Shown here piece after piece: positions 8,351 through 16,810 of a DNA stretch of 64,000 nucleotides. The notes under the pieces were generated by a model. That model had not been told where the DNA came from, made no database searches, and worked only from the letters and a program-made list of their open reading frames with translations. The stretch is from Roseibium sediminicola (lineage in GTDB: Bacteria; Pseudomonadota; Alphaproteobacteria; Rhizobiales; Stappiaceae). Position 1 is the stretch's first letter, and the number at the start of each line of letters is the position of its first letter. The translations under genes and the position numbers were made by a program. Location of the stretch: NCBI RefSeq assembly GCF_023156505.1, contig NZ_JALNMJ010000011.1:1-64000 (forward strand), in the 5' to 3' direction.

Positions 8351-9157
8351 TCACCCCAGAAAATAAAGACCCGCGAACCCGGCAAGGCCGATGAAAATCC
8401 GCCACCAGGCAAACGGTGCGAAGCCGTGCTTGGAGACGAAGTCCAGAAGGCCCTTGACCACGAATACGCCGGCGATGAAGGAGGCGACAAAGCCGATGCC
8501 GATCAGCATGGCATCATCGGCCGAGAGCACGTTGCGGTTCTTGTAAAGGTCATAGGCAAAGGCGCCGGCCATGGTCGGCATGGCGAGGAAAAACGAGAAC
8601 TCGGCCGCCGAGCGTTTGTCCGTGCCCATCAGGAGCGCCCCGGCAATGGTGGCGCCCGAACGCGACACGCCGGGCACCATGGCAAGGCACTGGAAGAAGC
8701 CGATCTTCAGGCACAGCGACAGCGGATAATCCATGACGTTGGTGTAGCGCGGTTTCAAGGGCAGCCGGTCGATCCACAGGAGGATGATGCCGCCGACAAG
8801 CAGCGTCGTGCAGATCAGCGCCGGGCTCTCGAACAGCACTTCCTTGATGAAGCCGTGCAGCAGCACGCCAATGACGGCGGCCGGCAGGAAGGCCAGCAGA
8901 ATGCCGGCGACAAAACGGCGGCTGGCCGGGTCGGAGGGCAGCGCCAGGGTCAATTGCCACAGGCGGGAGAAATAGACCGAAAGAATCGCCAGAATGGCAC
9001 CGAGCTGGATCAGCACCTCGAAGGTCTTGCCGGTGCTGTCGAAGCCGAGGAAATGGCCGAGCAGCAGGATATGGCCGGTGGAGGAGACGGGAATGAACTC
9101 GGTCAACCCTTCGACAATTCCCAAAATGAGAGCGTTTACAATCGTTTGCCCGTCCAT
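8351..9157 (-). CDS. uppP: Undecaprenyl-diphosphatase UppP (BacA)
   Basis: This integral membrane enzyme removes a phosphate from undecaprenyl pyrophosphate, recycling the lipid carrier for peptidoglycan and polysaccharide synthesis. High activity gives bacitracin tolerance. The two signature regions are present: [20 protein letters not shown] near the N-terminus and [19 protein letters not shown] in the middle, with several hydrophobic helices around them. From ATG 9157 it encodes 268 residues, the usual length; an ATG six codons earlier (9175) is possible, but the GGAGA site lies between the two. Confidence 0.95.
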   Translation of the reverse strand: MDGQTIVNALILGIVEGLTEFIPVSSTGHILLLGHFLGFDSTGKTFEVLIQLGAILAILSVYFSRLWQLTLALPSDPASRRFVAGILLAFLPAAVIGVLLHGFIKEVLFESPALICTTLLVGGIILLWIDRLPLKPRYTNVMDYPLSLCLKIGFFQCLAMVPGVSRSGATIAGALLMGTDKRSAAEFSFFLAMPTMAGAFAYDLYKNRNVLSADDAMLIGIGFVASFIAGVFVVKGLLDFVSKHGFAPFAWWRIFIGLAGFAGLYFLG

Positions 9158-9375
9158 TGTGTATCTTGTCTCCAAATGGCTTGATGTGGCCCGGCCGGAC
9201 CAAGTATGTCTCGCGACTCGAGGGGACCTTGCTTGCGCCGCCTATTTGACGAAGTGCCGGGGCGGCGTCAAACCCTTGATAACCATATTCAGGGCAAACT
9301 CCCGGTTAACGCGATTTTTGTGCTGGCGCGCACCAGCGACCAAGTCTTGCCACAGTTCGGGCTCTATACGCTTAC

Positions 9376-10068
9376 ATGCTGACCCTCTATCACCACCCGT
9401 TTTCGCCCTCATCCCGGTTTATCCGTCTCATCCTGAGCGAATACGGCGCTGCCTTCGAGGAGCATCACGTCAACCCGTGGGAACGCCCCCAGGCGCTGTT
9501 GCTGCTGAATGCCGCTGGCACCGTGCCGGTGATGGTGGAGAATGAAGGCCCGGCCATCTGCGGCGCCGGGCCGATCATGGAATATCTGGACGAGACCCGC
9601 GGCTATGCGGTCGCCGACCGGCGGCTGATGCCGGACCATCCGGAAGCGCGCGCCGAGACAAGACGCCTGGTCGACTGGAGCCTCGGCAAGTTCGACCAGG
9701 AAGTGGTCGGCCATCTGGTGCGCGAGCGCATCTACAAGCAGATCATGCCGAAATCGACAGGTGGCGGCGAACCGGATTCGGCGGCGCTGCGCGTTGCCCG
9801 CGCCAACATCCAGCATCATCTTAAATATTTCGGCTATCTGGTCGCTTCCCGCCGCTGGATCGCCGGCGACCGGCTGACCTTCGCCGATTTCGCGCTGGCA
9901 GCCGGGCTCTCCTGCGCCGATTATCTCGGCGAAGTGCCCTGGAACGGCGAAGAGGACATCAAGAGCTGGTACGCGCGTGTCAAGTCGCGCCCGTCCATGC
10001 GGCCGCTTCTGGGCGAGAAGGTGCTCGGCATGCCGCCGGCCCCCACCTATGCGGACCTTGATTTCTAG
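9376..10068 (+). CDS. Glutathione S-transferase family protein
   Basis: This encodes 230 residues with an N-terminal thioredoxin-like domain (LYHHPFSPSSRFIRLILSEY, residues 3-22; then NAAGTVPVMVENEGPAICGA, containing the cis-Pro and the glutamine/glutamate-type glutathione contact region) and an all-helical C-terminal domain (WIAGDRLTFADFALAAGLSC is the usual N-capping box). The substrate is unknown. It is followed closely by queG in the same direction, an arrangement common in Hyphomicrobiales. The start at 9376 is fixed by the position of the first beta strand. Confidence 0.9.
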   Translation: MLTLYHHPFSPSSRFIRLILSEYGAAFEEHHVNPWERPQALLLLNAAGTVPVMVENEGPAICGAGPIMEYLDETRGYAVADRRLMPDHPEARAETRRLVDWSLGKFDQEVVGHLVRERIYKQIMPKSTGGGEPDSAALRVARANIQHHLKYFGYLVASRRWIAGDRLTFADFALAAGLSCADYLGEVPWNGEEDIKSWYARVKSRPSMRPLLGEKVLGMPPAPTYADLDF

Positions 10069-10124
10069 GATCGGCTCAGGTCGGATAGCTCCGACGACGC
10101 GCAAGCAACTGCAGGCTGACCGCC

Positions 10125-11267
10125 TTGGACAGAAAAACCCAAAAACTGCTGGAAGCCTTTCAGGCCAAGGCCGAAACGCTCGGCTTCGACGCCGTCCGCA
10201 TTGCCGCCGCGGACGGTATTCCGGAGGCCGGCGAACGCCTGCACCAGTTTCTGGACAAGGGCTATCACGGCACCATGGGCTGGATGGCCGAGACCGCGGA
10301 CCGGCGGCAAAGCCCCGCGGCGCTCTGGCCCGAGGTGCGCTCGGTCATCATGCTCGCCATGAATTACGGCCCGGACGATGCACCTGAAAACCATCCGCTG
10401 GCTCATCTGAAGAACCCGGGCACGGGTGGTATCTCCGTCTACGCCCGCCACCGCGACTATCACGACGTCATCAAGGGACGGCTGAAGGAACTCGCCAGCC
10501 TGCTGGTGTCGCGCGCGGGCGGCGATGTGAAGGTGTTTGTCGACACGGCACCGGTGATGGAAAAACCGCTCGGCCAGGCCGCCGGCCTCGGCTGGCAGGG
10601 CAAACACACCAACCTGGTTTCGCGCGAGCTCGGCTCCTGGTTTTTCCTCGGTGCGATCTTCACAACGCTCGAATTGCCACTAAGCGGTGCGGAACGCGAT
10701 CATTGCGGCTCCTGCCGCGCCTGTCTCGATGCCTGCCCAACGGACGCTTTTCCAGCGCCCTACCAGCTCGATGCAAGGCGCTGCATTTCCTATCTGACGA
10801 TCGAGCATCCCGGGCCGATCCCTGCTGAATTCCGCGAAGCGATCGGCAACCGGATCTATGGCTGCGACGATTGCCTTGCCGCCTGCCCGTGGAACAAGTT
10901 CGCGGAAGCGGCACGCGAGGCCAAACTGATCGCCCGCGAGGACCTGACCAACCCGGCTCTCACAGATCTCCTGGAGCTTGACGACGCGGATTTCCGCAAA
11001 CTCTTTTCCGGTTCGCCGATCAAGCGGATCGGCCGCAACCGCTTCCTGCGCAACGTCCTGATTGCTGCTGGAAACAGCGGTGACACCGATCTGCTGGACG
11101 ACGTGCGGATACATCTTGGCGATCCGGACGAAACTGTCAGGAGCACGGCCGTCTGGGCGTTCCGGAAACTGGCCCCCGCAGACGGGTATCAGGCGGAAAA
11201 ACAAAAGGCCATCGCTCAGGAAACCGAAGAGGTGGTGCGTGCCGAATGGCTGGCCGGGACTTCCTGA
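10125..11267 (+). CDS. queG: Epoxyqueuosine reductase QueG
   Basis: This cobalamin-dependent iron-sulfur enzyme performs the last step of queuosine biosynthesis, reducing epoxyqueuosine to queuosine in the anticodon wobble position of GUN tRNAs. The 380-residue protein shows two [4Fe-4S] motifs, [16 protein letters not shown] and [16 protein letters not shown], in the order expected. An N-terminal nitroreductase-like cobalamin-binding part and a C-terminal HEAT-like tail are also present. The start is TTG at 10125 without a strong ribosome site, so it could be a few codons off. It is probably co-transcribed with the GST gene 57 bases upstream. Confidence 0.95.
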   Translation: MDRKTQKLLEAFQAKAETLGFDAVRIAAADGIPEAGERLHQFLDKGYHGTMGWMAETADRRQSPAALWPEVRSVIMLAMNYGPDDAPENHPLAHLKNPGTGGISVYARHRDYHDVIKGRLKELASLLVSRAGGDVKVFVDTAPVMEKPLGQAAGLGWQGKHTNLVSRELGSWFFLGAIFTTLELPLSGAERDHCGSCRACLDACPTDAFPAPYQLDARRCISYLTIEHPGPIPAEFREAIGNRIYGCDDCLAACPWNKFAEAAREAKLIAREDLTNPALTDLLELDDADFRKLFSGSPIKRIGRNRFLRNVLIAAGNSGDTDLLDDVRIHLGDPDETVRSTAVWAFRKLAPADGYQAEKQKAIAQETEEVVRAEWLAGTS

Positions 11268-11390
11268 AAATCGGGACCGTGAGTCGACCTTGTCATGAGA
11301 ATGAGCCATAGTCATGGAATGGCCAAAGTAGGCCCTCTATATCGGTCGCGATAAAGAATCGATTGCGATCATTCTATTGGAGCCAAGACA

Positions 11391-13559
11391 TTGATTTTCT
11401 ACGCCAGATCCGCTCACACCCCGTCCTCAGCCAAGGCGCGTGCCCGGCTCCTTTGCCTCAGCACCGCCCTGGTCCTGATCTCCGGTTCCACCTTCGCGCA
11501 GGACAGCGGTACAGCCGCTTACGATGCCTATGTCGACGGCCTTGAGGCGCTGGGTCTCGAGGTCGAAAACGGCGCGATCAACTACGACGCCGGCAGCGAT
11601 ACGCTCACCCTTACAGACAGCCGCCTGTCCTTAAGCGGAACTATCAAAGACCTGCCGGCCGGCGACATGGATGTGACGACGGATGACGGTGCCAAAGATG
11701 CCGATCCCGACGAGCTGAACGACCTGAGCTACGAAATCTCGCTGCACAGCGGCACGGTGACCATCACCGGCCTGACCCATGAGGATGGCGATTTTTCCGC
11801 CGCAAGCTGGGTCTATTCCGACGACACCGAATTCACGGTCTCCGGTTCTGTGGATGGCGAAGGCCGCATGAAGCTAAACGGCCGCATGACCGGTCTGTCG
11901 GCAACGGATTACAGCTTCACCATGCCGGAACTGCCGGATGAAGACCCGGAACACCAGGCCAGCCGCTGGCTGCCTTTCCTGCAGGTCTCGCTGCTGACAT
12001 CCTATGAGGAGGTCAAGGCGGACAGCACGGCCATGACCCTCGAGGCCTATGCCACGGAAGACGGCAAGGAGACCCTGGTGGTGTCGGGCACCATGCAGAT
12101 GGACGGCTATCGCCTCGCGGATGCCGAGGATGGTCAGGTCGGTGAATATTCCATCGACAAGGTCACGCAGACCATGGAGACACTCGATCCGTCGTCCGGC
12201 CAGGTGCTGATTCAGGAGACCAGCCAGGGCAAAACCATTTACACCGATATCGATGTGGCGGCTTTCATCGATCTGTTCGACCCGGACGTGCCGGCGAGCG
12301 ACGATCACGTCGTCATGATCGGCACCGGGTCCACCGTGGACTACAGCTCCCGTCAGGATCTTGGCCAGGGCCTCTCCGTGAACATGACGGTCGACAGCGC
12401 CACCTTGAACGAAGTCACTGTCATCAAACGCGACAACGACATCCTGCAGATCTTTGACGATCTATTCGCGAAGAAGGAACCGGCACCCGAACAGCTGATC
12501 ACCGGTGTGTTCCAGCTCTACCGTTCCTTCGGCATCACCGAAGCGCGCGTCAGCGGTATCAAGATCAAGGTGCCGACGCCAGGACCGGAAAAGCTCGCCG
12601 ACATTTCCATCGCAGAGATGGCCATGACCGAGGTCAGCTCCGAGGGCATCGGCGAAATGATGCTGGTCGGCCTCAATGCACCGGAATTGCCGGACGGCGC
12701 GTCTGTCAGGATCAACTGGGCCGCCATCGGCGACATCGAATTTGCCGACTACACGCCCATGCGGGCCATGATCAGCACGCTGATGGCCGATCCGGATTTT
12801 GGCGAGGACCATCCGCTGGACGTCGCCCGGGCCTTCATGCCGCTGTCCTTCGGATATGAGATCAAGGGGCTGGACGTCACCGCGCCGGACACCGGACAGG
12901 TCAAGATCGGCGCCGCCGAAATGACCGTGTCGACAACAGTGTCGCCGATCCCGACCAGTATCTTCGTGCGCAATGAAGGCCTGCAGGTGCCGGTCAGCGC
13001 CGTGGACGATCCCGAAGCCCAGGCCCTGTTCCAGGCGCTTGGCCTGGACACTGTCGTCTGGTCGGACGAGACCCGGCTTTACTGGGATGAAGCAACCCTC
13101 GAACTGCGCCTTGAAAAATTCATGGTCGACATTGACGGTGTCGGACGGGCGGAACTCTCCGCGCGCTTTGCCAATGTGCCGAAGTCGCTGTTTGAGGATC
13201 CGGAAGGCCAGGGCCAGATGGCCTTGATCGTGGCGCAATTCGTCGACGCCTCGCTGACCTTCAAGGATGCGGGCCTTGCCACCAAGGGCATCGCCCATGT
13301 CGCCGAGAGCGAGGGCATTCCGGAAAACGTCTTCCGCGAGGCCCTTGTCGCGCAGGCCGCCCAGGCCACCGCACCGATCCAGAACGAGGCCTTTACCAAG
13401 ATGGTGAGCGAGGCCGCGTCCAAGTTCCTGGAAAACCCTGGCGAATTGAAGATCACCCTGGCACCGCAGGCGCCGGTACCGCTGGCCCAGATCCTCGGCA
13501 GCATGGCCGCGCCGCAGACCCTGCCGGACCTGCTGGCGGTGAATATCGAAGCCAACTGA
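11391..13559 (+). CDS. Large exported protein of unknown function (722 aa)
   Basis: Translation probably starts at TTG 11391, nine bases after a TTGGAG site. Residues 1-36 form a signal peptide with a basic N-region and a hydrophobic core (LLCLSTALVLISGSTFA, then QDSG). The mature protein of about 685 residues is acidic, Asp/Glu/Thr-rich and mostly beta-like in pattern, with no cysteine-rich motif and no recognisable catalytic site. No family could be assigned; it might belong to the broad group of alphaproteobacterial periplasmic or outer-membrane-associated proteins with repeated beta modules. It stands alone, closed by a perfect hairpin downstream, and is convergent with the formate dehydrogenase genes. 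Confidence 0.75.
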   Translation: MIFYARSAHTPSSAKARARLLCLSTALVLISGSTFAQDSGTAAYDAYVDGLEALGLEVENGAINYDAGSDTLTLTDSRLSLSGTIKDLPAGDMDVTTDDGAKDADPDELNDLSYEISLHSGTVTITGLTHEDGDFSAASWVYSDDTEFTVSGSVDGEGRMKLNGRMTGLSATDYSFTMPELPDEDPEHQASRWLPFLQVSLLTSYEEVKADSTAMTLEAYATEDGKETLVVSGTMQMDGYRLADAEDGQVGEYSIDKVTQTMETLDPSSGQVLIQETSQGKTIYTDIDVAAFIDLFDPDVPASDDHVVMIGTGSTVDYSSRQDLGQGLSVNMTVDSATLNEVTVIKRDNDILQIFDDLFAKKEPAPEQLITGVFQLYRSFGITEARVSGIKIKVPTPGPEKLADISIAEMAMTEVSSEGIGEMMLVGLNAPELPDGASVRINWAAIGDIEFADYTPMRAMISTLMADPDFGEDHPLDVARAFMPLSFGYEIKGLDVTAPDTGQVKIGAAEMTVSTTVSPIPTSIFVRNEGLQVPVSAVDDPEAQALFQALGLDTVVWSDETRLYWDEATLELRLEKFMVDIDGVGRAELSARFANVPKSLFEDPEGQGQMALIVAQFVDASLTFKDAGLATKGIAHVAESEGIPENVFREALVAQAAQATAPIQNEAFTKMVSEAASKFLENPGELKITLAPQAPVPLAQILGSMAAPQTLPDLLAVNIEAN

Positions 13560-13581
13560 GGTTTTTCAGATGAAAACCGGC

Positions 13582-13606
13582 AAGGGCGGCCACTGGCCGC
13601 CCTTTG
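13582..13606 (+). terminator. Hairpin terminator after the 722-aa protein gene
   Basis: A near-perfect palindrome AAGGGCGGCCACTGGCCGCC with matching tail CTTT lies about 25 bases after the stop codon. The T-run is short, so termination may be partial. Confidence 0.7.
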
Positions 13607-13623
13607 TATTTCCGAAAACCTCA

Positions 13624-13766
13624 CCATCGTCATCCCGGACGCAGCGCAGCGGAGATCCGGGATCGGAGTGCCGAGTACTGTCGATGGAAGCGGACCTCAA
13701 CGGCGGAGGCTTCTGGCTCCCCGGTCCCGGCTCGCGCTGCGCTTGGCCGGGATGACGCCCGATAGG
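13624..13766. repeat. Type B palindromic intergenic repeat, copy 2
   Basis: Same framework as 6418-6559 (CATCGTCATCCCGGACGCAG at the left edge, GGCCGGGATGACG at the right). It is nearly identical to the adjacent copy at 13831-13973, with which it forms a tandem pair about 200 bp apart. Confidence 0.85.
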
Positions 13767-13830
13767 TTTTGTCATTGGGCCTAAACCAGAAAAGGCAGCC
13801 GGTGCCGTCCTCGTTTTTCGAAAACCCTCA

Positions 13831-13973
13831 CCGCCGTCATCCCGGACGCAGCGCAGCGGAGATCCGGGATCGGAGTGCCAAGGACTGTCGATGGGAGCGG
13901 ACCTCAACGGCGAAGGCTTCTGGCTCCCCGGTCCCGGCTCGCGCTGCACTTGGCCGGGATGACGACCGAGAGG
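13831..13973. repeat. Type B palindromic intergenic repeat, copy 3
   Basis: It is nearly identical to 13624-13766 along its whole length, including the stretch GGAGATCCGGGATCGGAGTG. The gap 13560-14041 between convergent genes therefore holds two type B repeats and two terminators, and no gene. Confidence 0.85.
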
Positions 13974-13992
13974 TTTTGCCTTTGAGTAAAAA

Positions 13993-14023
13993 CAAAAAAG
14001 GGCGACCGCTGGCCGCCCTTCTC
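13993..14023 (-). terminator. Rho-independent terminator of the formate dehydrogenase operon
   Basis: On the reverse strand the stem GAAGGGCGGCC...GGTCGCCCTT is followed by TTTTTTGTTTTT, about 20 bases after the fdsA stop codon. Confidence 0.85.
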
Positions 14024-14041
14024 ACCTGATCATCCAGGTTT

Positions 14042-16810
14042 TTATTCCGCCGCGTGCCGCTGCTGCGCCGGGCCGATCCTCGCCGCGCAGAATTTGAATT
14101 CGGGGATCTTGCCGAACGGGTCGAGCTGCGGGTTGGTCAGGAAGTTCGCCGGGGCCTCGAAGAAGCAGAACGGGATGAACATCATGCCGGTCGAAACATC
14201 ACGGTCGGCGCGCAGGGTCAGGGTGATCGCGCCCCGGCGGGTTTCCACCGTGACCTGCTGGCCGATCTCCAGGCCCTGCATCTTGATGTCGCGCGGGTTC
14301 ATGGAGACAACCGGTTCCGGCTCGATCGCGTCGAGCACCACGGCGCGGCGGGTCATGGCGCCGGTGTGCCAGTGTTCCAGCATGCGGCCGGTGGTCAGCA
14401 CCATCGGATAGTCCGCGTCCGGGGTCTCGTTCGGCGGCACCAGATCCGTCGGCACGATCTTGCCGCGGCCATCGGCGGTCGGGAAGGACTTGCCGAACAG
14501 GATCTCGTTGCCGGGCTTGTCCGGCGCGTCGGCCGGATAGGTCACCGTGCCGTCGCGCTCCAGGCGGTCCCAGGAGATGTTGTTGAGCGAGGCCATGTGC
14601 GAGCGCATTTCCTCGTAGATCGCCGGGACCCCGTCATAGGTCCAGTTCAGACCAAGGCGGTTGGCCATCTCGATCAGGATCTGCCAGTCGGCGCGGGCTT
14701 CGCCCGGCATCGGCACGCAGGGCCGCCCAATCTGGACCTGGCGGTTGGTATTGGTGAAGGTGCCGAGCTTTTCCGCATGGGCGGAGGCCGGCAGGATCAC
14801 GTCGGCATGCCACGCGGTCTCGGTCAGGAAGATGTCCTGCACCACCAGGTGTTTCAGGCTCGCAAGTGCCTTGCGGGCGTGGGTCTGGTCCGGGTCGGAC
14901 ATGGCCGGGTTTTCGCCTTGGACATACATCGCCTCGATGCCGCCCGCGAGGATATCGTCCATGATCTCCACGACTGTCAGGCCGCGCACCGGATCGAGCG
15001 TCCGGCCCCAGGCATCCTCGTATTCGGCGCGGATGTCCGGGTTTTCGACGGAGCGGTAATCCGGGAACACCATCGGGATCAGGCCCGCGTCGGAGGCGCC
15101 CTGAACGTTGTTCTGGCCGCGCAGCGGATGCAGACCCGTGCCCGGACGGCCAATCTGGCCGGTGGTCAGTGCCATGGCGATCAGGCAGCGGACATTGTCG
15201 GTACCGTGCACGTGCTGGGAAACGCCCATGCCCCAGAAGATGATCGACTTCTGGCTGGTGGCGTAGAGCCTTGCGACCTCGCGCAGGGTCTGGGCGTCAA
15301 TGCCGCAGACCGGTTCCATGGCCTCCGGCGTGAAGTCCTTGATCTTTTCCTTCAGGGCCTCGAAGCCATCGACATGGGCGGCGATATACTGGCTGTCATA
15401 AAGCTCCTCGGTGATGATCACGTTGAGGATCGCGTTCAGCATGGCCACATCCGTGCCCGGCTTGAACTTGAGGCCGTATTCGGCATAGCGCATCAGGTCC
15501 TGGCCACGCGGGTCCATGACGATCAGCTTGGTGCCCTTCTTGGCCGCCTGCTTGATATAGGTCGCTGCCACCGGATGGTTCTGCGCCGGGCGCGCGCCGA
15601 TCACGATCATGCAGTCGGCATCTTCCGCGGCATTGAACGGTGCCGTCACCGCGCCGGAGCCGATGCCTTCCATGAGGGCGGCGACCGAAGAGGCGTGGCA
15701 GAGCCGTGTGCAGTGGTCGACATTGTTGGTCAGGAAGCCCTGGCGGATCAGCTTCTGGAAGAGATAGGCCTCTTCGTTGGAGCCTTTCGCGGACCCGAAA
15801 CCGGCAATGCCGGCACCGCCCTTGGCCTCGAACGACGCCTTCAGGCCGGAGGCGGCCTTGTCGAGCGCCTCTTCCCAGGTCGCCTCGCGGAAATAGTCGA
15901 GGTAATTGCCGCGGGTCATGGAGATGTCGCCGCGCTTGGGCGCGTCGTCCCGGCGGATCAGCGGCTTGGTCAGGCGTTCCGGGCTGGAGACATAGTCGAA
16001 GCCGAAACGGCCCTTGACGCAGAGCCGGTTTTCGTTGGCCGGACCGTTGCGGCCCTCGACGCTGACAATCTTGCCGTCTTTCACGGAGACTGAGGTCAGG
16101 CAGCCAACACCGCAGAACGGGCAGACGCTGTCGACGGTTTCCTCGGCGAAGACCTCGCGTTTGGTGGCGGTCTCGTCGAGCAGGCTCTTTTCCATCAGCG
16201 CGCCGGTCGGACAGGCGGAGACGCATTCGCCACAGGCCACGCAGGTGGACAGGCCCATCGGGTCGGCCAGATCGAAGACCGGCATCGTGTGCGAGCCGCG
16301 GTCGGCCATGCCGATGACGTCATTGACCTGGACTTCGCGGCAGGCGCGTTCGCACAGGTTACAGGCGATGCAGGCGTCCAGATTGACGGCGATTGCCGGG
16401 TGGGAAATGTCCTGGGGTGTCTTTTCGCAAGGGGCGAAGCGGCTGGAGGTCACACCGACGGCATCGGACCATTTCCAGAAGTCGCTCTCAGGATCCGGAT
16501 GGTGATCGCGGGACGGCTGGTCGGCGGCCAGGAGCTCGAACACCATTTCGCGGGCTTTTGTCGCGCGCTCGGTGGCCGTCTTGACGACCATGCCCTCGGA
16601 CGGTGTGCGAATGCAGGAGGCAGAGAGGACGCGCTCGCCCTCGATATCGACCATGCAGGCGCGGCAATTGCCGTCGGAACGGTAACCCGGCGCGTCCTTA
16701 TGGCAGAGATGCGGAATGGCGACGCCCTCGCGCTTGGCCACCTGCCAGATGGTTTCGCCTTGATCGGCGGTGACGTTCTTGCCGTCGAGAGAGAAGGTGA
16801 TCTGGCTCAT
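14042..16810 (-). CDS. fdsA: NAD-dependent formate dehydrogenase, catalytic alpha subunit
   Basis: This encodes 922 residues of a soluble molybdenum (or tungsten) bis-MGD formate dehydrogenase that oxidises formate to CO2. Domains in order: an N-terminal [2Fe-2S] ferredoxin-like domain (Cys36, 49, 52, 66), a His/Cys-ligated [4Fe-4S] region, two ferredoxin clusters (CIACNLCERAC near 147-157; CVACGECVSAC near 190-200), a [4Fe-4S] motif CPFCGVGC near 230-237, and the molybdopterin domain. The active-site ligand is Cys371 in DHCTRLCHASS, where E. coli FdhF has selenocysteine, followed by His372. The C-terminal dinucleotide-binding domain includes TTGRMLEHWHTGAMTRR. Its start overlaps the fdsB stop as ATGA, indicating translational coupling. 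Confidence 0.95.
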   Translation of the reverse strand: MSQITFSLDGKNVTADQGETIWQVAKREGVAIPHLCHKDAPGYRSDGNCRACMVDIEGERVLSASCIRTPSEGMVVKTATERATKAREMVFELLAADQPSRDHHPDPESDFWKWSDAVGVTSSRFAPCEKTPQDISHPAIAVNLDACIACNLCERACREVQVNDVIGMADRGSHTMPVFDLADPMGLSTCVACGECVSACPTGALMEKSLLDETATKREVFAEETVDSVCPFCGVGCLTSVSVKDGKIVSVEGRNGPANENRLCVKGRFGFDYVSSPERLTKPLIRRDDAPKRGDISMTRGNYLDYFREATWEEALDKAASGLKASFEAKGGAGIAGFGSAKGSNEEAYLFQKLIRQGFLTNNVDHCTRLCHASSVAALMEGIGSGAVTAPFNAAEDADCMIVIGARPAQNHPVAATYIKQAAKKGTKLIVMDPRGQDLMRYAEYGLKFKPGTDVAMLNAILNVIITEELYDSQYIAAHVDGFEALKEKIKDFTPEAMEPVCGIDAQTLREVARLYATSQKSIIFWGMGVSQHVHGTDNVRCLIAMALTTGQIGRPGTGLHPLRGQNNVQGASDAGLIPMVFPDYRSVENPDIRAEYEDAWGRTLDPVRGLTVVEIMDDILAGGIEAMYVQGENPAMSDPDQTHARKALASLKHLVVQDIFLTETAWHADVILPASAHAEKLGTFTNTNRQVQIGRPCVPMPGEARADWQILIEMANRLGLNWTYDGVPAIYEEMRSHMASLNNISWDRLERDGTVTYPADAPDKPGNEILFGKSFPTADGRGKIVPTDLVPPNETPDADYPMVLTTGRMLEHWHTGAMTRRAVVLDAIEPEPVVSMNPRDIKMQGLEIGQQVTVETRRGAITLTLRADRDVSTGMMFIPFCFFEAPANFLTNPQLDPFGKIPEFKFCAARIGPAQQRHAAE

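Noticed and set aside
13566..14029. ORFs of 60-127 codons in the tandem type B repeats
   Set aside because: Both strands are open because of the inverted, GC-rich repeat; there is no ribosome site and no constraint on frame between copies.
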